Below, one piece after another: positions 26,391 through 34,857 of a stretch of DNA of 64,000 nucleotides. Within the stretch, counting starts at the first letter, position 1. Each line of letters starts with the position of its first letter. Source of the stretch: Parapedobacter defluvii (lineage in GTDB: Bacteria > Bacteroidota > Bacteroidia > Sphingobacteriales > Sphingobacteriaceae); contig NZ_BMIK01000019.1 of the NCBI RefSeq assembly GCF_014642075.1, forward strand, positions 1 through 64,000, written 5' to 3'. Made by a program: the position numbers and the translations under genes. Under the pieces are notes generated by a model that searched no databases, was not told where the DNA came from, and saw nothing but the letters and a program-made list of their open reading frames with translations.

Positions 26391-27106
26391 TATAAACCTC
26401 CTTTTTCCGCAAGGTTCTTCAAATTGGCATATTCCTCTTCTCCTTTATAGTTGAGTAACTTCATCCATATAGCAATCAAATTATCATTATCAGTAAAATT
26501 TGATTGTATAGCAGTAATTATTCGTCCAATAAAAATGGAAAAAAAACATAAAATAAAGAAAGACAACACATACCACTTTACTACTGTTTCTTTTGCATCC
26601 AATAATGTCCCTGCTTGTACAAAATAAAAAATACCTCCTATGAAAGTTAGCATAATAGCCCAAAGTCTTAATTTAGTTCTCACAGATTCGATATCACCAG
26701 TAACATTCTTCAAAAACTCTGGTGGTATTTTATTTTCATTTAATTTTTCACTTAGTAAAGAGGAACTTGTCCTTATAACGTTTATTCCAAGCAAACTTAA
26801 GGCTCCAGTTATGCTTAGTTCATAAAATGACTTGGTAAAATTTACCTTATGAAAATGCGCACTAAGTAATGTTAATAGATAAGGGGAATAAATTATTACA
26901 ATAGGTATTATCAAATTGTTTGCGTACCACATAATGCTCTTCTTTTTATTCGATGATAACGCTACCGTAATCGTTACGAATTCGTTTCGAGTAAATAAGA
27001 GCATCCAGAAAAAAAATCTTTTCAAATTGAACAAACACTTTGTAACGAACAAACCTATTTCAGAATACGTTTGTTTAATCTTATCTGTAAAAGATTTCCA
27101 ACTCAT
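26390..27106 (-). CDS. Four-TM membrane protein coupled to dndB
   Basis: 238 aa. Hydrophobic segments at about residues 65-85 ('IIPIVIIYSPYLLTLLSA'), 95-115, 148-168 ('LWAIMLTFIGGIFYFV') and 180-200 ('VLSFFILCFFSIFIG'), with a charged N-terminal helix in front and a short cytoplasmic tail. No family recognised. Its stop overlaps the ATG of dndB and its start is 12 bp after the 150-aa gene, so it is a true operon member. Membrane proteins are not a standard part of Dnd loci. It could be an effector or an anchor for the HNH-STAND protein. Confidence 0.75.
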   Translation of the reverse strand: MSWKSFTDKIKQTYSEIGLFVTKCLFNLKRFFFWMLLFTRNEFVTITVALSSNKKKSIMWYANNLIIPIVIIYSPYLLTLLSAHFHKVNFTKSFYELSITGALSLLGINVIRTSSSLLSEKLNENKIPPEFLKNVTGDIESVRTKLRLWAIMLTFIGGIFYFVQAGTLLDAKETVVKWYVLSFFILCFFSIFIGRIITAIQSNFTDNDNLIAIWMKLLNYKGEEEYANLKNLAEKGGL

Positions 27107-27118
27107 ATTGATATGTGT

Positions 27119-27571
27119 CTACGTATTCAAAAACTGATAATACTCCACCAAAAAACCATCTAATGTACGAGGCGGCTCTAAGAATTGGTTTTGCAATTCC
27201 CTAAACCCGCCATAAGCATAACGGTTCATCTCTCTCATACCTTCTTCGCTCAGCCCGGTTGCAGAAATGGGATCGATAAGACGTGTTAGCTGCTTATTAA
27301 GGGCTGAGCGTTCTTCTAAGGAAATCCCCAAACTTTTAAGTTCCGCATTGAGAAACATGGCAATTATCAAATGACGGTTCGGTTTGTATTCATTTGGAAA
27401 TTGCTGCACGAACTCCGTGGTTTCAGCATTGGGCAAGCTCTGTTTTTTCCCTTTTGAAATGCCCAGTACAAGACAGAAGTAATAACTGTCAAACTCAAGT
27501 TCAAAACCACTGTTCTTATGCTGGATATGCTTGAACCATTGTTTTGCTTTATCAGGAATTCTGAATGCCAT
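27119..27571 (-). CDS. Dnd-associated 150-aa protein
   Basis: 150 aa, soluble, mostly helical ('RIPDKAKQWFKHI' at the start, 'LNKQLTRLIDPISATGLS' in the middle). By position, next to the SMC-like ATPase and PLD-helicase, and by size it fits the small 'DNA phosphorothioation-associated protein 4'-type family or an equivalent component of an alternative restriction module; the match is from memory and not certain. It lies 11 bp after the ATPase gene and 12 bp before the membrane-protein gene. Confidence 0.55.
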   Translation of the reverse strand: MAFRIPDKAKQWFKHIQHKNSGFELEFDSYYFCLVLGISKGKKQSLPNAETTEFVQQFPNEYKPNRHLIIAMFLNAELKSLGISLEERSALNKQLTRLIDPISATGLSEEGMREMNRYAYGGFRELQNQFLEPPRTLDGFLVEYYQFLNT

Positions 27572-27582
27572 GGCTATAAAAA

Positions 27583-29556
27583 TTATTCTTGTCTATCTGT
27601 GTGAAAGGCTGAAAAATAGGTTTGTCCGCTTACCCAAATTCCATCTTCACTTTCTCTATATCCACTGACGGACCTGGCAGAGGCTTCTAAAGCTTTATCC
27701 CCTTTTTTAAAGAGTGTAAGAAAATAAATGCTTTCGCTTGCCGCCTGGGACAATGGGGCTACAAACCCATCCCGCTCACTGGATATCGTGAATGCTATAA
27801 ATTGGTCTCCTAATTTGGGAATCAACCTTGCTATTTCCGGACGAATCTGTAAGTCAATAGAACCCGTAGGACTATCTACTACTGACGGCAAATTGTGCGT
27901 GGCACTGGATAACAAAGAAGAAAGAAAGGCATAGCCAACAGTAAGCGTTTCACCTACGCTACCGGCCTCTTTTTCTACTAACCGCAAGCATTTGTCAATA
28001 GAAGCTATTCGGATATCATTATTTGGCATCAAGACTTTTATTTTTTCGTTGGCATCCGCGCATACGTCTTCACTTAAAGCCCGCCTTGCATAAATCAAAG
28101 CATTATCCAAAATGCGACATAAGACATCCCTTTTGGCCTTTTGGGAAATCGTACCAGTGGCCTCGGCTAAATCAGCGTTTGCTTTTTTTAGTTTTTCGTT
28201 CAAATTGTCGACGTTCCAACTGGAATCGGACATGTCTGTTTTATCGTAGTACTTTTCAATTTTTGTTTCCAGCTTTATTTTTTGTTCCTTTAGTTGGTCG
28301 ATGCGCTCGTTGATTTGCTTTATTTGGGGGTCGTTTTGGCCTGCCAGATGCTTAATGGCATCCAATTTTTGCCTCGCCAAGATTTCGGCATGTTGTGCAC
28401 CGTCAATTTCCTGCATCAATTGCTCAAGCTTTGTTTCTGCAGCAGAAAGATTACTGTTAGCTATTCGATCTTTTATATCCGATTTCATGGCATTGAGCAC
28501 GGCTACTTCTTCAGAGCCAAGATATTTTTTTGCACCATCCCTGATTACCTTTTGGATCGCAGGATCTATTTCCCTACCACAAATACAATGAGGTTCATCC
28601 GCTATCTCTTCAAAAAACTCGCGAGCTGCAATACCCGGTAGTTTCACTTTATCAAGGCTGTCTTTTAAGAAAACGATATTTTGAGCAAGTGAAGCTGATA
28701 ATTCCGCGGGATTTTTCATCAAAAGTGCGATGTCTTTTGCCTTTTCGGAAACCAACTGAATTGTTGAACTAAGATTGGCTTCTGCATCGGCAAGAGCCTT
28801 TTTATCCGTGTCGCTTTTGTTTATTTCCTGCTGAAATTCGTTTTCGAGTCGTTGTATCTCTTTATTAATATCTTCCAGTTGTCCCTCTTCGCCGCTTTTG
28901 ATTGACTTGACCTCATCAATACGAGCTTTGAGTGCTTCAACTTTGTTTCTTCGCTGTGTAAATTCTCGTTGACTTCCTTTAGAACCGGCATTATTTGCCA
29001 ATGTATTCCAATACTCGTCGATACGGTCTTTCATTCGCTGTAAGAATAGAAGCTGATACATCTCTTCGATCGCTTTTTGTGCATTGGTATGCTCTGGGTT
29101 AAGCAGGTTGGCGGCCAGTTCTCCATCGAACATGAGTAGATTGACGAAATCAGGTTTTAAAACACTGGTTAGTCCCACAGGGGGATTGAACCCACTATCC
29201 ATACCGTGAGGCCCAGTAGTGATGTAATTAACTGCTCCTTCATTTGAAAAGTCAAAATCAAGCACTATGGTCAACCTTTTATGTTTGGCATACAGGAGTT
29301 TAAGTTCGAATTGACCGTGTAGCGTTTGTTTATTCTTACGGAACTGTTGAGGTTTGTCAAAATTGTCCTCCCATATCTTAGGACCAGCCAATGCAGCGCG
29401 AAGTAATTTTAATGTTGTGGTTTTTCCTGTACCATTGGGCATTTGAATCAGTGCGATTTTATGCACCCTATTGTCTCCTTTCTCAAAGGAAATATCATGG
29501 TCTGGACACCTTAACCCTTTAGCTGACCAACCCAATATTTTAAAGTCAACCGCCAT
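27583..29556 (-). CDS. SMC/Rad50-like ATPase of the Dnd restriction module
   Basis: 657 aa. Walker A N41-G-T-G-K-T46 near the N-terminus, coiled coil from about residue 185 to 280 and 370 to 470, a 'CICGREI' element between the coils that recalls a metal hook (Cys-x-Cys rather than Cys-x2-Cys), and a C-terminal Walker B/D-loop 'LPSVVDSPTGSID'. Expected to be a DNA-bound ATPase working with the PLD-helicase two genes upstream. Its ATG overlaps the stop of the 66-aa gene (TAATG). It is distinct from DndD, which is encoded in the same operon. The role in restricting unmodified DNA is inferred from context. Confidence 0.8.
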   Translation of the reverse strand: MAVDFKILGWSAKGLRCPDHDISFEKGDNRVHKIALIQMPNGTGKTTTLKLLRAALAGPKIWEDNFDKPQQFRKNKQTLHGQFELKLLYAKHKRLTIVLDFDFSNEGAVNYITTGPHGMDSGFNPPVGLTSVLKPDFVNLLMFDGELAANLLNPEHTNAQKAIEEMYQLLFLQRMKDRIDEYWNTLANNAGSKGSQREFTQRRNKVEALKARIDEVKSIKSGEEGQLEDINKEIQRLENEFQQEINKSDTDKKALADAEANLSSTIQLVSEKAKDIALLMKNPAELSASLAQNIVFLKDSLDKVKLPGIAAREFFEEIADEPHCICGREIDPAIQKVIRDGAKKYLGSEEVAVLNAMKSDIKDRIANSNLSAAETKLEQLMQEIDGAQHAEILARQKLDAIKHLAGQNDPQIKQINERIDQLKEQKIKLETKIEKYYDKTDMSDSSWNVDNLNEKLKKANADLAEATGTISQKAKRDVLCRILDNALIYARRALSEDVCADANEKIKVLMPNNDIRIASIDKCLRLVEKEAGSVGETLTVGYAFLSSLLSSATHNLPSVVDSPTGSIDLQIRPEIARLIPKLGDQFIAFTISSERDGFVAPLSQAASESIYFLTLFKKGDKALEASARSVSGYRESEDGIWVSGQTYFSAFHTDRQE

Positions 29557-29756
29557 TATTCTTCAGGATTTTGAGGTACTATCGTGTTTTCAAAACAAAG
29601 AGAGCTTCTTGGTGTATAAGATCCTGGATCAGCGATATCCGCATCTCCTTCGGTAAGAGCCTCCATCCAAGCCTTGATTTTCATCGCTAAGAGAGGAGAC
29701 TGTCCTTCTTCTTGCACGGCGTTCTCTATTGCTTGTTTGATTTTTCCATTTAACAT
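29556..29756 (-). CDS. Small acidic protein (66 aa) between helicase and ATPase
   Basis: 66 aa, helical start 'NGKIKQAIENAVQEEG' and an acidic tail. Coupled to the ATPase gene by TAATG and 12 bp after the helicase gene, which argues strongly that it is real. Small middle components of this kind accompany SMC-like ATPases in several defence systems. Family not recognised. Confidence 0.7.
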   Translation of the reverse strand: MLNGKIKQAIENAVQEEGQSPLLAMKIKAWMEALTEGDADIADPGSYTPRSSLCFENTIVPQNPEE

Positions 29757-29768
29757 AGGTTTTTAATT

Positions 29769-31841
29769 TTAGTTGTCCGGCCTTATAGTCGAAAGATGTT
29801 GTAAAAATGCCTGACGCTCTTCGTCTGTATTCATATGGCCTTTGTTTTCTTTATCATCGCTCCGTATAAAATCCACTACGTTGGCAATCTTTTCTGGATT
29901 GTGAGGATCGGTGCGTAAACATCGGCCAATGCGTTGAATGGTCTCAAGTTTTGCTTTCGAAGAAGATAAGAGAATAACATTTTGGAGAGACTGGATATCT
30001 ATTCCTTCAGATAAGCGATGACATGTAAGTAAGCATTCTATCTCTCCCTTCGAAAACCTACTTAATACATTTGAGTCATCTTCGTTAAAGTAAGTATGAA
30101 AGACACTATGATGTTTGTGTATTATTTCCAGAATTTCTTCTCCATACTCTTTGGTTTCTACAAAAACAATACACCTTTCCAACATTGCCGGATGTTTAGC
30201 GATGAAACTCCGAAATGCGACTACTTTTCCTTCGGCTGTTTTATAAACTCTCGCTAGTTCGTTCCAAAAATCCTCATCGCTCACTGGATTACCGGCCTTT
30301 TCTCGGGCTGCTTTTCTTTTGTGTACATCCCGCAGCCGTGTTTTGTCTTTCCCTGTTAAACGATATTGAACTGGGAAATAATTGAATGGAGCAAGAATAC
30401 CTTTTCTAATCGCATCTTCTAACGTAAACTCAAAAATAACGGGACCAATATGATCAAATATGAACTGGGTTCCGTAATCATCGTATTCCCGCTCTGGTGT
30501 AGCACTCAGCCCAAGCCGGTATCGTATATGATGGGATAGATTAATAAGTCGTTCTCTATTCCCTTCACTTCCTAATTTATGGACTTCATCGTGAATCAGT
30601 AATGTGCGATTGGCCGCCTCAACGTTTAACTTTGCTATACCTAAATGGAGTTGTAACCGTGATGTCAGTAAAATCCTATGTCGAGGATTGATTCTAAACT
30701 TATCACTTTCTTTCCGACCGCCATATTGTCTAAGAATACCCCAAGATAAATTGGAGTCAGTTATCAGTTTTAATAATTCTCGATACCACTGATGCAACAA
30801 GTCTGTTCCATCACATGAGATAATAATACTATCAACGTGGCTTTGATTAATTAACTGCTTGCAAATGCGCAAAGACGTGCGTGTTTTTCCTGTGCCGGTC
30901 GCCATGTTAAGAACCCCACGTTCATGTTTCAAGAAAGCAGCAATAGCATCATCTTGATGTTGCCATTTGTTAGGTATTTCAATATTGTCTGTTTCAGCGT
31001 TTGCCGCCTGATCCCTTTTTAGTCGCTGAATGATCGTTTCCAACTTCTGCTTGAACACTTCGGGTGTTGTACTATGTTCCATTACCTCTTTAGCCAACTC
31101 ACATTCCATTTCTATTAATTCCTTTAAAGGTTTTTTGGGAAATTTCTGGTGAATTATTGTTTTTACTTGTTCTATTGGAATGACTCTCACGGCAGAAGAC
31201 TGCCCGTTCCAAGTTCTTTCAAAAAGTTGAACCATTTTATCAATTCGTTCACGAGTGTAGCTGCTTTCATTCCAAGAGTATTCACACCAAATGTTTTCCA
31301 CATTGTACTGCAAAGCGTACTGCGAAAAATTAAGAGAGCCACTGAAAGCAGCTTGATCACCTCTCTCATCAGTAAAGACACCGAACTTATGGTGCACAAT
31401 ACCTACTTTATTCTTGGCAGGCACTATGGCGATTATTTGTAGTCGGTTTGAAGAAATGAGCCAAGAAAGGCAATTAAAGAAATGTTGATTTCGCTTGGTT
31501 AGTGTGGTGGTAAGTTTGTTTAGATCGTCCAAAAGTTCCTGTTCATACTCCTCATCAGACTGTTCTTGCAAACCCCTCACTATTGCATTTTTATCTTTTT
31601 CTGCTAAACTATCGTTGATGATAAACCGCATAGAACCACCTCGTTGTAGAAATGAAGCAAACCCAAGAGCTAGAGAGCTAAATCCCGTTGATCGGAAATA
31701 GCCAAGCGCCAAATCAAATTGGGAGCCATTCGTAAGTCCATCAAACATGAATCCGCTAGGTTCGTCATCATCACCAGATGTGTATAATAGCTTGAAGTCT
31801 GCGTCCCTAAGCATGATAAATCTGTATTTTGTTTTGCTCAA
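29769..31841 (-). CDS. PLD-DEAD helicase, phosphorothioation-linked restriction enzyme-like
   Basis: 690 aa. N-terminal PLD-like nuclease domain (H151-x-K in 'HHKFGVF', then 'GSLNFS' at 168-173). Superfamily II helicase with Walker A 'MATGTGKT' (313-320), 'HDEVH', 'GLSATPER' and 'QRIGRCLRT'. This build corresponds to the 'DNA phosphorothioation system restriction enzyme' type found near dnd genes that lack dndFGH. With the 66-aa, SMC-like and 150-aa genes it makes a four-gene module comparable in gene number to PbeABCD; equivalence is not shown. The C-terminus is shorter than in the DUF3427 helicase at 11299. Intact; 81 bp separate it from the YhcG gene upstream. Confidence 0.82.
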   Translation of the reverse strand: MSKTKYRFIMLRDADFKLLYTSGDDDEPSGFMFDGLTNGSQFDLALGYFRSTGFSSLALGFASFLQRGGSMRFIINDSLAEKDKNAIVRGLQEQSDEEYEQELLDDLNKLTTTLTKRNQHFFNCLSWLISSNRLQIIAIVPAKNKVGIVHHKFGVFTDERGDQAAFSGSLNFSQYALQYNVENIWCEYSWNESSYTRERIDKMVQLFERTWNGQSSAVRVIPIEQVKTIIHQKFPKKPLKELIEMECELAKEVMEHSTTPEVFKQKLETIIQRLKRDQAANAETDNIEIPNKWQHQDDAIAAFLKHERGVLNMATGTGKTRTSLRICKQLINQSHVDSIIISCDGTDLLHQWYRELLKLITDSNLSWGILRQYGGRKESDKFRINPRHRILLTSRLQLHLGIAKLNVEAANRTLLIHDEVHKLGSEGNRERLINLSHHIRYRLGLSATPEREYDDYGTQFIFDHIGPVIFEFTLEDAIRKGILAPFNYFPVQYRLTGKDKTRLRDVHKRKAAREKAGNPVSDEDFWNELARVYKTAEGKVVAFRSFIAKHPAMLERCIVFVETKEYGEEILEIIHKHHSVFHTYFNEDDSNVLSRFSKGEIECLLTCHRLSEGIDIQSLQNVILLSSSKAKLETIQRIGRCLRTDPHNPEKIANVVDFIRSDDKENKGHMNTDEERQAFLQHLSTIRPDN

Positions 31842-31922
31842 TCACATATTAAGCAGCACCTATTACTCTTTTGATGTCTATTTATCGCCGTTTGTTCAGA
31901 TACCACAAATTGTAATATCCAA

Positions 31923-32972
31923 CTATTTTAACTTTTTCATTGCCGATTCCAATTCCTCGATTGTTGGCATTTCGCTTTTCAGTTTCTTAGGAAGTTGATA
32001 ATCGGCTACGCCTAATGGTGACTCGATGCCCTTGAGCGAATATCTGATAATTGTTTCGTTAGGGGTCTTGCAGAGCAATACACCAATGGTCTGCTTGTCT
32101 TCTTTGCTTTTGATTTGTTCGTCTATGGCGTTGACATAGAAGTTGAGCTTTCCCGCATATTCAGGTTTGAAATCACCGATTTTCAACTCAAACACAACAA
32201 AACAGTGGAGGTGGAAATTATAGAACAGTAAGTCCAAATAAAAATCTTCGTTTCCTATTTGCAAGTGGTACTGATTGCCCACATATGCAAAACCTTTTCC
32301 TAATTCTAATAGGAATTTCCGGATGTGCTGTACCAAGGCTTTCTCCAACTCACGTTCTTGAATGTCTTCACCAATTCCCAAAAAGTCAAAAAGGTATGGG
32401 TTCTTTAGGGTATCCTTGGCGAGATCAGACTGTGGTTTGGGTAGCGTCCGCTCAAAGTTGGTGATAGCTTGCCCTTGGCGTTCATGGAGTCTATTTTCTA
32501 TTTGTAAAGCCAATACATCTTTACTCCATCCATTCTCCAAAGTTTTCCGTATATAATACATCCTTATATTCGCATCTTTTACCCTATCTAATATGACTGT
32601 ATGGTGCGACCAGGGAATTTGTGCAACCGGCAGTTGCATAAATTCATCACCCTGTTTTTCAGCACTTTTCAATTGTGCAACCGGTGGTTGCACAAATTCC
32701 GAATAGGCGTCGGCAAAAGCTCTCATGTATTTCAGGTTCCGCACAGAAAAACCTTTGATATCCGGAAATTCGCTTTTTAAGTCAGCAGATAATCGATCTA
32801 TTACCTTTGCACCCCAACCTGCTTCCATAATTTGTTTTGAAATGATACTGCCGATGTACCAATACAATTCCAGCATCTCGGTGTTTACCGCTAATGCTGC
32901 TCGCTGTTGTGCATGTCGGATTCTCTCCTTTAGCTCACCAAGCAATTGAATATAAGTATTGTCTATACTCAT
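31923..32972 (-). CDS. DUF1016 (YhcG-type) PDDEXK nuclease
   Basis: 349 aa from ATG 32972, which overlaps the stop of the GIY-YIG-like gene (ATGA). N-terminal DUF1016 domain ('LYWYIGSIISKQ', 'GFSVRNLKYMRAFADAY'). C-terminal PDDEXK nuclease with D247 in 'EDFYLDLLFYN' and E262-L-K in 'FVVFELKIGDF'. YhcG-type proteins are common near restriction systems, where they are thought to act as accessory nucleases. Residues 93-119 contain a peculiar duplicated 'PVAQ' stretch encoded by two palindromic DNA repeats. It probably belongs to the front of the Dnd operon. Confidence 0.88.
   Translation of the reverse strand: MSIDNTYIQLLGELKERIRHAQQRAALAVNTEMLELYWYIGSIISKQIMEAGWGAKVIDRLSADLKSEFPDIKGFSVRNLKYMRAFADAYSEFVQPPVAQLKSAEKQGDEFMQLPVAQIPWSHHTVILDRVKDANIRMYYIRKTLENGWSKDVLALQIENRLHERQGQAITNFERTLPKPQSDLAKDTLKNPYLFDFLGIGEDIQERELEKALVQHIRKFLLELGKGFAYVGNQYHLQIGNEDFYLDLLFYNFHLHCFVVFELKIGDFKPEYAGKLNFYVNAIDEQIKSKEDKQTIGVLLCKTPNETIIRYSLKGIESPLGVADYQLPKKLKSEMPTIEELESAMKKLK
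32615..32699. repeat. In-frame pair of palindromic repeats in the YhcG gene
   Basis: GTGCAACCGG...GTTGCATAAATTC (32621-32645) and GTGCAACCGG...GTTGCACAAATTC (32675-32699). The second is a near-perfect palindrome (TTGTGCAACC GGT GGTTGCACAA, 32673-32695). They encode the two 'PVAQ' segments. Confidence 0.6.
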
Positions 32973-33424
32973 GAGAAAATCCAATTCGCAAGCTTTGACT
33001 GCTTATTGTTATTCCACTTGGGGAACCTACCGTGATTGTCTATATATTCCGATTTCATCGTATCTATCACATCCTCAGGGTTATCTTGGTATGTTTCATC
33101 ATAAGTAACCCACCATTTAATCGTTACTTCATCGATATTTTCAGAAACAAGCTTTTGGTGAATTCTTTGTCGACCTACTCCGGGCAACTTACCTCCTGTT
33201 ATTCTTCCCCAAAGGCCACCCCCATCGGCTTCACGTACTTTCGGCTCATCTGAATTAGCTCTTACCAAGCCAGAGCAACTTATATATAGAACTTCATCTC
33301 CGCGAAGTACAACATACACGCCCCTACCGTCTTTCGGGGCATCGCATCTTTTAGAATGACTTTGCCCTTTTCCCAAAGGATATTCTCCGTGAATTTTATA
33401 TTTATTAAGGAATTCAAACATCAT
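32969..33424 (-). CDS. GIY-YIG-like small protein
   Basis: 151 aa. 'GRGVYVVLRGDEVLYISCSG' at residues 34-52 matches the GIY...YIG core with both motifs slightly altered (GVY, YIS). 'GLWGRITGG', a basic 'RQRIHQKL' helix and a late Glu ('KSEYIDNHGRFPKWNN') fit the remaining conserved positions. The family cleaves or, if altered, only binds DNA. First gene of the long - strand operon; its stop overlaps the YhcG start. The altered motifs leave activity open. Confidence 0.65.
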   Translation of the reverse strand: MMFEFLNKYKIHGEYPLGKGQSHSKRCDAPKDGRGVYVVLRGDEVLYISCSGLVRANSDEPKVREADGGGLWGRITGGKLPGVGRQRIHQKLVSENIDEVTIKWWVTYDETYQDNPEDVIDTMKSEYIDNHGRFPKWNNNKQSKLANWIFS

Positions 33425-33716
33425 TTAGGTTTTTATATCTAATCAGTTAATAATCTTCGGTTGTGTTATTCATCGCCTACTTTGCTATACATTATCTCAA
33501 ATTTAATCCTCCAACCTGATCCCTCTTTCCGGTTTCCGTAATTTCAAAACTGTTAGCGAGGTATCACATCTTGTGATACCATTAATCCTTAATTCGATAC
33601 TGGATTTTCTTCATCTTCCAACTATTCATCCCCAACCTTCTTTAGTGCTTTTTCAATCATCTCCGGCTTAATTTATAACTAATTGGTAATCAAAAATGAT
33701 AAACACCCTTTCATTC
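33425..33716. other. Intergenic stretch upstream of the Dnd operon
   Basis: No gene. A perfect inverted repeat, GGTATCACA-TCT-TGTGATACC, at 33560-33580 could be a regulator site or a terminator of the 205-aa gene. On the - strand, broken frames such as 'ITRCDTSLTVLKLRKPERG' hint at an old gene end. I could not find a consensus promoter for the operon. Confidence 0.45.
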
Positions 33717-34334
33717 TTAATTTCTCTTCTTTTTTTGAACTCCTTTTAGCCATTCTTCGCCAACATTCTCCTTAGCTTTATCTAAAACGAGGGGGTCAAC
33801 ACTCTTTACTATTTCATAAATAGCTTCTCTATGTTTTTTGCCGTCCTTATCTATATAGTAGCGTGATGTTTTGGTATTCTTTACAATTCCTTTCAGTAGA
33901 CCTTTGCCCCAATCAATAGATTTATCCTTATTGGCTGGAGATGGAAGCGATGGGATGATTTCAGAATTGGTGAATTTATGGCCGATAGGAAAGTCATTTA
34001 TCAGTATCGTAACATAGCTTGCTTTGTTCTTTGTACCTTTAGAGCCAACCCTGTTTCCGCTATTCTCCTTATTTTGAATGTAGTTCTGCGTGGCTTTAGG
34101 CAAATCTTCCAGTGCCGGAATAGCGATATCTTCTTTTTTGAATTCACAGTACTCGATGCCATATATCAATGGATATGCCTCTGCAAGTTCCAGAGTGAGT
34201 GTACGTGAACCTAGCTCTAAACCTTTATATTTTAGATTTTTGTTCGATAAGAATGCATCAATTTCTTCTTCACTAAGACCAAAATGAAGTCTGAATAACT
34301 TACTTTTCTCTATGAATCTCTCCTCGTTGGTCAT
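33717..34334 (-). CDS. Hypothetical protein, possibly HTH-containing
   Basis: 205 aa. Residues 1-65 ('RLHFGLSEEEIDAFLSN', then 'RTLTLELAEAYPLIYGIEY') loosely follow a Cro/C1-type helix-turn-helix with the usual 'ELA...YG' end. The rest is basic and ends in K/R-rich sequence. It could be a regulator of the adjoining Dnd operon; that is a guess from position. No nuclease or membrane signature. Confidence 0.55.
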   Translation of the reverse strand: MTNEERFIEKSKLFRLHFGLSEEEIDAFLSNKNLKYKGLELGSRTLTLELAEAYPLIYGIEYCEFKKEDIAIPALEDLPKATQNYIQNKENSGNRVGSKGTKNKASYVTILINDFPIGHKFTNSEIIPSLPSPANKDKSIDWGKGLLKGIVKNTKTSRYYIDKDGKKHREAIYEIVKSVDPLVLDKAKENVGEEWLKGVQKKKRN

Positions 34335-34696
34335 TGTTTTAAAATAGATATATTAAAATATTTGCATTTCTAATTATTTGTTGCTATACTTGTTGCGTAT
34401 TTAAGCGAATAAGTTAAGCGGGAGTATTTCCTGCTTATTACGATGTTTGCTCGCCCACATTCCGCCAGAATAGCCCGCGAGTTAAACCTTGAGTTCGCCG
34501 ATTGCTGGATTTGTCATATATTTACCATATGTAAGTCCAGCGGGGCGGCCTCTTGATAAACTTGAGGGTTCCTATGTTCTCTGAACGTAGGCGGTCTGGC
34601 GGCCGAAAAGTGGTCAAGCTAAAAGAGGTTCGTCTTGCTGGCATTTCTGTTAATAGCCAATTAATAAGTCTTCCTCTACGCTTGCCGAGTGACCAT

Positions 34697-34731
34697 CGTT
34701 TTCATAATAGACTATCTAAATGATGAAAACG
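34697..34731 (+). promoter_or_regulatory. Inverted repeat covering the small-ORF start
   Basis: CGTTTTCAT (34697-34705) pairs with ATGAAAACG (34723-34731), so the second ATG of the small ORF would be held in a stem. Confidence 0.4.
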
Positions 34732-34857
34732 AAAAAACCAGACCCAAAAGCTACCCACTACCGCAACTTAGGAGGTGATCGACAGCACTCTTCCTCGCAA
34801 CTGCGCAACACCTCATTAAAATCTAATACAAAGAACATAATCAGTCCGCCAGACTGA
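34720..34857 (+). CDS. Small basic ORF, 45 aa
   Basis: ATG 34720 to TGA 34857. Basic and Ser/Asn-rich, no hydrophobic stretch, no ORF of normal size overlaps it. Possibly a leader peptide of the SusC operon. Unrecognised. Confidence 0.35.
   Translation: MMKTKKPDPKATHYRNLGGDRQHSSSQLRNTSLKSNTKNIISPPD

Noticed and set aside
27119-31841. Calling the module dndFGH
   Set aside because: None of the proteins has the size or domain order of DptF, DptG or DptH.
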